64,000 nucleotides of DNA, from positions 124,001-188,000 of the forward strand of contig NZ_BDAV01000015.1 of assembly GCF_001612635.1 (NCBI RefSeq). Direction: 5' to 3'. The translations under genes and the position numbers were made by a program. Origin of the DNA: Nocardia africana NBRC 100379. Its GTDB lineage: Bacteria > Actinomycetota > Actinomycetes > Mycobacteriales > Mycobacteriaceae. The notes under the pieces were generated by a model, which was not told where the DNA came from, made no database searches, and saw only the letters and a list, made by a program, of their open reading frames with translations. Positions 60,485-64,000 of this stretch are shown one piece after another. How positions within the stretch are numbered: position 1 is the stretch's first letter; the number at the start of each line of letters is the position of its first letter.

Positions 60485-61279
60485 ATGACTCGACCGGTTC
60501 GCATCGGAGTTCAGCTACAGCCGCAACATGCTCCCGATTACGGGTTGATCCGGGATGCGGTGCGCCGGGCCGAGGATGCGGGCGTCGACATCGTGTTCAA
60601 CTGGGATCACTTCTATCCGCTCACCGGCGATCCCGACGGCGCGCATTTCGAATGCTGGACCATGCTCGGCGCGATCGCCGAGCAGACCGAACGAGTAGAA
60701 CTCGGCGCACTGGTGACCGGCGGCGGATATCGCAATCCCGATCTGCTGGCCGATATGGCCCGCACCGTCGACCACATCTCCGGCGGCCGGCTGATCCTCG
60801 GCATCGGCGCCGGCTGGTTCCAGAAGGACTACGACGAGTACGGCTACGAATTCGGCACGCCCGGAACACGTCTGGCGTTGCTGAAGGACTATCTCGCGCG
60901 CATCGACGCCCGGCTGCCGAAACTGAATCCGCGGCCGACGCGCCACATTCCGATTCTGATCGGCGGTGGTGGTGAGCGAAAGACGTTGCGACTGGTCGCC
61001 GAATACGCCGACATCTGGCACAGTTTCGCCGATATCGAAGCGCTGGAACGGAAGTCGAAGATCCTGGCCGAGCACTGCGCCGAGGTCGGCACCGACGCGA
61101 CCCGGATCGAGCGGTCGGTGTCCTGGCCCGGCGCCGAGCAGGCCGAGCGGCTGGTGCGAGCCGGCGCGACCCTGTTCACCGTGGGCGCCGGCGGACCCGA
61201 CTACGACCTGAGTGTGGTGGAGCAGGCCGTCGCGTGGCGGGACAACTTCAATCCCGAGTCGGTGACGGGTATCGCCTGA
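60485..61279 (+). CDS. F420-type LLM class oxidoreductase
   Basis: A 264-residue luciferase-like protein starting TRPVRIGVQLQPQHAPDY, with FNWDHFYPL, GYRNPDLLADMARTVDHISGGRLILGIGAGW and the loop YGYEFGTPGTRLALL, features of the TIGR03560-type F420-dependent family. GAAGGAG sits 8 nt before the ATG. F420 rather than FMN use is inferred from the family. It stands alone between the toxin island and an amino-acid importer. Confidence 0.88.
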   Translation: MTRPVRIGVQLQPQHAPDYGLIRDAVRRAEDAGVDIVFNWDHFYPLTGDPDGAHFECWTMLGAIAEQTERVELGALVTGGGYRNPDLLADMARTVDHISGGRLILGIGAGWFQKDYDEYGYEFGTPGTRLALLKDYLARIDARLPKLNPRPTRHIPILIGGGGERKTLRLVAEYADIWHSFADIEALERKSKILAEHCAEVGTDATRIERSVSWPGAEQAERLVRAGATLFTVGAGGPDYDLSVVEQAVAWRDNFNPESVTGIA

Positions 61280-61418
61280 TCGAATACCGGCCCGAACGCA
61301 CACCGCGGGATCGAATCAGCGGGATTCGATTTCCGCCGGGCGATGTGGCAGGGGCGGCGGCCCGTCGACCCGCGCCGCCGCCCTCGGTGTGCTACCGCCC
61401 CGGCTAGGGTTCTCGGCT

Positions 61419-63215
61419 ATGGCCCGTTTGCCCGTCTCGCGCCCGCGTGCGCTGATCGCGCTGATGGCGGCGATGATGCTGCTGTTCGCCGTCGCCTGCA
61501 GTTCCGACGGCGGCAGCTCGTCGCAGGCCTCGAACCTGTGCGCACCGCCCGGACCGCCGGCCGCCTCCCCCGCGCCGACGAAACTGGCGAGCGGTGCGAC
61601 GGCCGGCACCGATCGCTACACCACCGCGACCACCGCGCCGCTGAGTTCGATCGATATCACCAAGCTCGGTTTGTCCCAGCCCGGTGTGCTCAGCGTCGGC
61701 ACGCTGTCGGACGCGCCGCCGAGTATCTGCGTGAATCCGTCGGGGACCTTCACCGGATTCGACAACGAACTGCTGAAGGCGATCGGCGCGAAACTCGGGC
61801 TACGGGTGCAGTTCTCCGGCACCGAATTCGCCTCGCTGCTCTCGCTGGTCGCCACGGGCCGGTTCGACGTGGGATCGTCGAGCATCACCACCACCGATGC
61901 CCGGCGGCAGCAGGTCGGTTTCACCAACGGCTACGATTTCGGCTACTTCTCGCTCGTGGTGCCCAACGGCAGTGCGATCCAGGGCTTTTCGGATCTGAAA
62001 CCGGGCGTGCGAATCGGCGTGGTGCAGGGCACCGTGCAGGACGAGTACGTCACCGGCACCTTGCATTTGAACGCGGTGAAATTCCCCGACTACAACACCG
62101 CCTACGCGAATTTGAAGACCGGTCAGATCGACGCCTGGGTCGCACCCTCCCAGCAGGCCACCGGTGCGATCAAACCGGGGGATCCCACCTCGATCGTGCA
62201 GAACACCTTCAGCCTGGACAATTTCACCGCCTGGGCGGTGCGCAAGAACAATCAGCCGCTGATCGACGCGCTCAATTCCGGCCTCGACGCGGTGATCGCC
62301 GACGGGACCTACGCCAAGCTCTACTCCGACTGGGTGCCGCGTCCGCTGCCGCCGGGCTGGAAACCGGGCTCCAAATCCGCTCCGATGCCGCAACTTCCGG
62401 ACTTCGAGAAGATCGCGGCCGAACATCAGCACAGCGCTCGGCAGAACGCGCCGAAATCTACCCTGGCGCAATTGAAGGATACGTTCTTCGATTGGTCGTT
62501 GTACCGCAAGGCTTTTCCCGACCTGTTCACGACCGGTCTGCCGAATACACTGATTCTGGCGCTGGTTTCAGGAGTGCTGGGCACATTCATCGGCATTCTG
62601 CTGGCGGTGGCGGGTATTTCGCGCACCCGCTGGCTGCGGTGGCCGGCCCGGGTCTACACCGACATCTTCCGCGGTTTGCCGGCCGTGGTGATCATCCTGT
62701 TGATCGGGCTGGGTATCGGCCCGATCGTCAAGGGAATCACCGGGAACAATCCGTACTGGCTGGGTGCGGTGGCGCTGGCGCTGCTGGCCTCGGCCTATAT
62801 CGGCGAGATCTTCCGCTCGGGTATCCAGTCGGTGGAGCCGGGGCAGTTGGAGGCCGCGCGGGCGATCGGATTCGGCTATCGGCAGTCCATGACGCTGGTG
62901 GTGATTCCGCAGGGTGTGCGGCGGGTGCTGCCGGCGCTGATGAACCAGTTCATCGCGCTGATCAAGGATTCCTCGCTGATCTACTTCCTCGGCCTGCTCG
63001 CTTCCCAGCGGGAATTGTTCGCGGTCGGCCGCGATCTCAATTCGCAGACCGGAAATCTGTCGCCGCTGGTCGCGGCGGGTCTGGTCTACCTGCTGCTGAC
63101 CATTCCGCTCACCCACCTGGTGAACTACATCGACCGCCGATTGCGCACCGGCCGCGCCGAAGCCGCCGCCGACGAAATCGACCAGGCTGTCATCACGGAA
63201 GGACGCGGAGCGTGA
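61419..63215 (+). CDS. Amino-acid ABC importer: binding lipoprotein fused to permease
   Basis: A 598-residue fusion. Signal peptide with lipobox FAVAC (Cys27), periplasmic-binding-protein type 2 domain (about 75-320; SVGTLSDAPPSIC, GFDNELLKAIGAKLG), a short linker, then a HisM/GlnP-type permease (about 375-585) with EAA-like loop QLEAARAIGFGYRQ. This matches GlnH-GlnP fusions of polar amino-acid importers. The binding domain would be tethered both by lipid and by the permease. GTGA overlap joins it to the ATPase gene. ATG 61419 lacks a strong ribosome site. Confidence 0.9.
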   Translation: MARLPVSRPRALIALMAAMMLLFAVACSSDGGSSSQASNLCAPPGPPAASPAPTKLASGATAGTDRYTTATTAPLSSIDITKLGLSQPGVLSVGTLSDAPPSICVNPSGTFTGFDNELLKAIGAKLGLRVQFSGTEFASLLSLVATGRFDVGSSSITTTDARRQQVGFTNGYDFGYFSLVVPNGSAIQGFSDLKPGVRIGVVQGTVQDEYVTGTLHLNAVKFPDYNTAYANLKTGQIDAWVAPSQQATGAIKPGDPTSIVQNTFSLDNFTAWAVRKNNQPLIDALNSGLDAVIADGTYAKLYSDWVPRPLPPGWKPGSKSAPMPQLPDFEKIAAEHQHSARQNAPKSTLAQLKDTFFDWSLYRKAFPDLFTTGLPNTLILALVSGVLGTFIGILLAVAGISRTRWLRWPARVYTDIFRGLPAVVIILLIGLGIGPIVKGITGNNPYWLGAVALALLASAYIGEIFRSGIQSVEPGQLEAARAIGFGYRQSMTLVVIPQGVRRVLPALMNQFIALIKDSSLIYFLGLLASQRELFAVGRDLNSQTGNLSPLVAAGLVYLLLTIPLTHLVNYIDRRLRTGRAEAAADEIDQAVITEGRGA

Positions 63216-63283
63216 GCGACCAGGATGCACAGGGCGTGAGCGACCAGGATGCCAACGGCGTGAGCGACAAGGCCGCCGAGCGC
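63212..63283 (+). repeat. Three 24-bp tandem repeats at the start of the ATPase gene
   Basis: Units at 63212-63235, 63236-63259 and 63260-63283. The first two differ at only a few bases; the third is more diverged. They encode VSDQDAQG, VSDQDANG and VSDKAAER. Each unit begins GTGAGCGAC, so any could start translation. The length is a multiple of three, so copy-number change keeps the frame. Confidence 0.85.
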
Positions 63284-64000
63284 GTGCGCACCAGTTCCTC
63301 GCTGACCGGGGTCGACCTGCATCTGACCCTGGGCAACAACCAGGTGCTGCGCGGCGTCGACATCCATGTCGAGGCCGGGCACACCACCACGGTGATCGGC
63401 CCGTCCGGTTCGGGAAAGTCCACCCTGTTGCGGGTGCTGAACCGCCTGCACGAACCCGATTCCGGCGATGTGCTGATCGACGGGGTTTCGGTGCTGGGTG
63501 AGAATCCGGATCGGCTGCGCCAGCGCATCGGGATGGTCTTTCAGCATTTCAACCTGTTCCCGCACAAGACGGTGGCGGAGAACGTGGCCCTGGGACCGCG
63601 GAAATTGCGTGGCCTGAGCAAGGACGCGGCCCGGGCGCTGGCCCTGGAACAACTCGAGGCGGTCGGATTGGCGGCGCGCGCCGATACCCGCCCGGCGAAT
63701 CTGTCCGGTGGTCAGCAGCAGCGCGTCGCCATCGCCCGCGCGCTGGCGATGAAGCCGGAATTGATGCTGTTCGACGAGGCGACCTCGGCCCTGGACCCGG
63801 AATTGGTCAAGGGCGTGCTCGCGTTGATGGCGGATCTGGCGTCCGGCGGTATGACCATGATCGTGGTGACCCACGAAATGGGTTTCGCCCGTTCGGTTTC
63901 CGACAGCGTGGTGTTCATGGACCAGGGCAAGGTGGTGGAGTCGGGGGCCCCGGACCGCCTCTTCGACGATCCGGAAACCCCACGCCTGCAACAGTTTCTG
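63212..64000 (+). CDS. Amino-acid ABC transporter ATPase, GlnQ type, 3' end outside window
   Basis: 263 residues visible, no stop. Walker A GPSGSGKST, Q-loop MVFQHFNLFPHKTVAEN, signature LSGGQQQRVAIARALAM, Walker B LMLFDEATSALD and switch VVTHEM are all present; only the last few residues are missing. The start GTG overlaps the permease stop, with GGAAGGA upstream. An N-terminal extension of about 25 residues is built from three repeats of VSDQDAQG-like units, each beginning with GTG. Confidence 0.93.
   Translation, partial: MSDQDAQGVSDQDANGVSDKAAERVRTSSSLTGVDLHLTLGNNQVLRGVDIHVEAGHTTTVIGPSGSGKSTLLRVLNRLHEPDSGDVLIDGVSVLGENPDRLRQRIGMVFQHFNLFPHKTVAENVALGPRKLRGLSKDAARALALEQLEAVGLAARADTRPANLSGGQQQRVAIARALAMKPELMLFDEATSALDPELVKGVLALMADLASGGMTMIVVTHEMGFARSVSDSVVFMDQGKVVESGAPDRLFDDPETPRLQQFL

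Overview
The window is high-GC actinobacterial chromosome, most likely Nocardia or a close relative in the Mycobacteriales. The strongest evidence is a block from about 25 to 43 kb that keeps the order of the Mycobacterium tuberculosis Rv0046c-Rv0058 region: ino1, a PadR regulator, a DUF5318 protein, ponA1, a GT87 membrane protein, rpsF-ssb-rpsR-rplI, then dnaB. F420-type luciferase-like oxidoreductases, WXG100 proteins, a Culp-like cutinase and a mycobacterial-style DnaB intein fit the same group. No tRNA, rRNA, CRISPR array or insertion sequence was seen.

Layout. 1-4.6 kb: the N-terminal part of a reducing type I PKS (KS-AT-DH-KR visible), translationally coupled to a free-standing ACP. 4.8-20 kb: mostly single catabolic or redox genes (nitronate monooxygenase, acyl-CoA synthetase, flippase-like protein with a pseudokinase-like segment, 2OG-Fe oxygenase/SDR pair, GDSL esterase, CrtI-like oxidoreductase, methyltransferases, Nudix, thioredoxin-reductase-like flavoprotein, KstD-like flavoprotein). 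Two XRE-cupin regulators at about 18 and 24 kb share an upstream operator-like inverted repeat. 20-25 kb: an ArsR/LLM pair, a secreted cutinase and an AraC regulator whose ORF runs 294 nt antisense into dnaB. 25-43 kb: the conserved replication, ribosome and cell-wall block. dnaB carries a class 3 type intein (Ala1, Trp/Cys/Thr triad) with a LAGLIDADG endonuclease and an eight-cysteine insert. 43-57 kb: two GyrI-like proteins, a second class A PBP, a sugar ABC importer (LpqY/SugAB type) without its ATPase, DUF2786 plus metallohydrolase, VOC protein, menC, a thiolase divergent from an HxlR regulator with two tandem operators, and a separate MalK/SugC-type ATPase that may serve the importer.

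The most unusual stretch is 57.1-60.3 kb, which has visibly lower GC. It holds a polymorphic toxin with a WXG100-like N-terminus and a C-terminal deaminase-fold domain, directly followed by an overlapping SUKH (SMI1/KNR4) immunity gene. Beside them, on the opposite strand, are two coupled WXG100 genes, one broken by an in-frame TAA. Just upstream of the toxin is a 24-codon ORF that looks like the deletion scar of a second copy of that same WXG100 pair. A DUF397 relic lies on the flank. I read this as a type VII secreted toxin-immunity cassette that has rearranged its partner genes. 60.5-64 kb: an F420-type oxidoreductase and an amino-acid ABC importer whose binding protein and permease are fused, followed by an ATPase that runs off the window and starts with three 24-bp tandem repeats.
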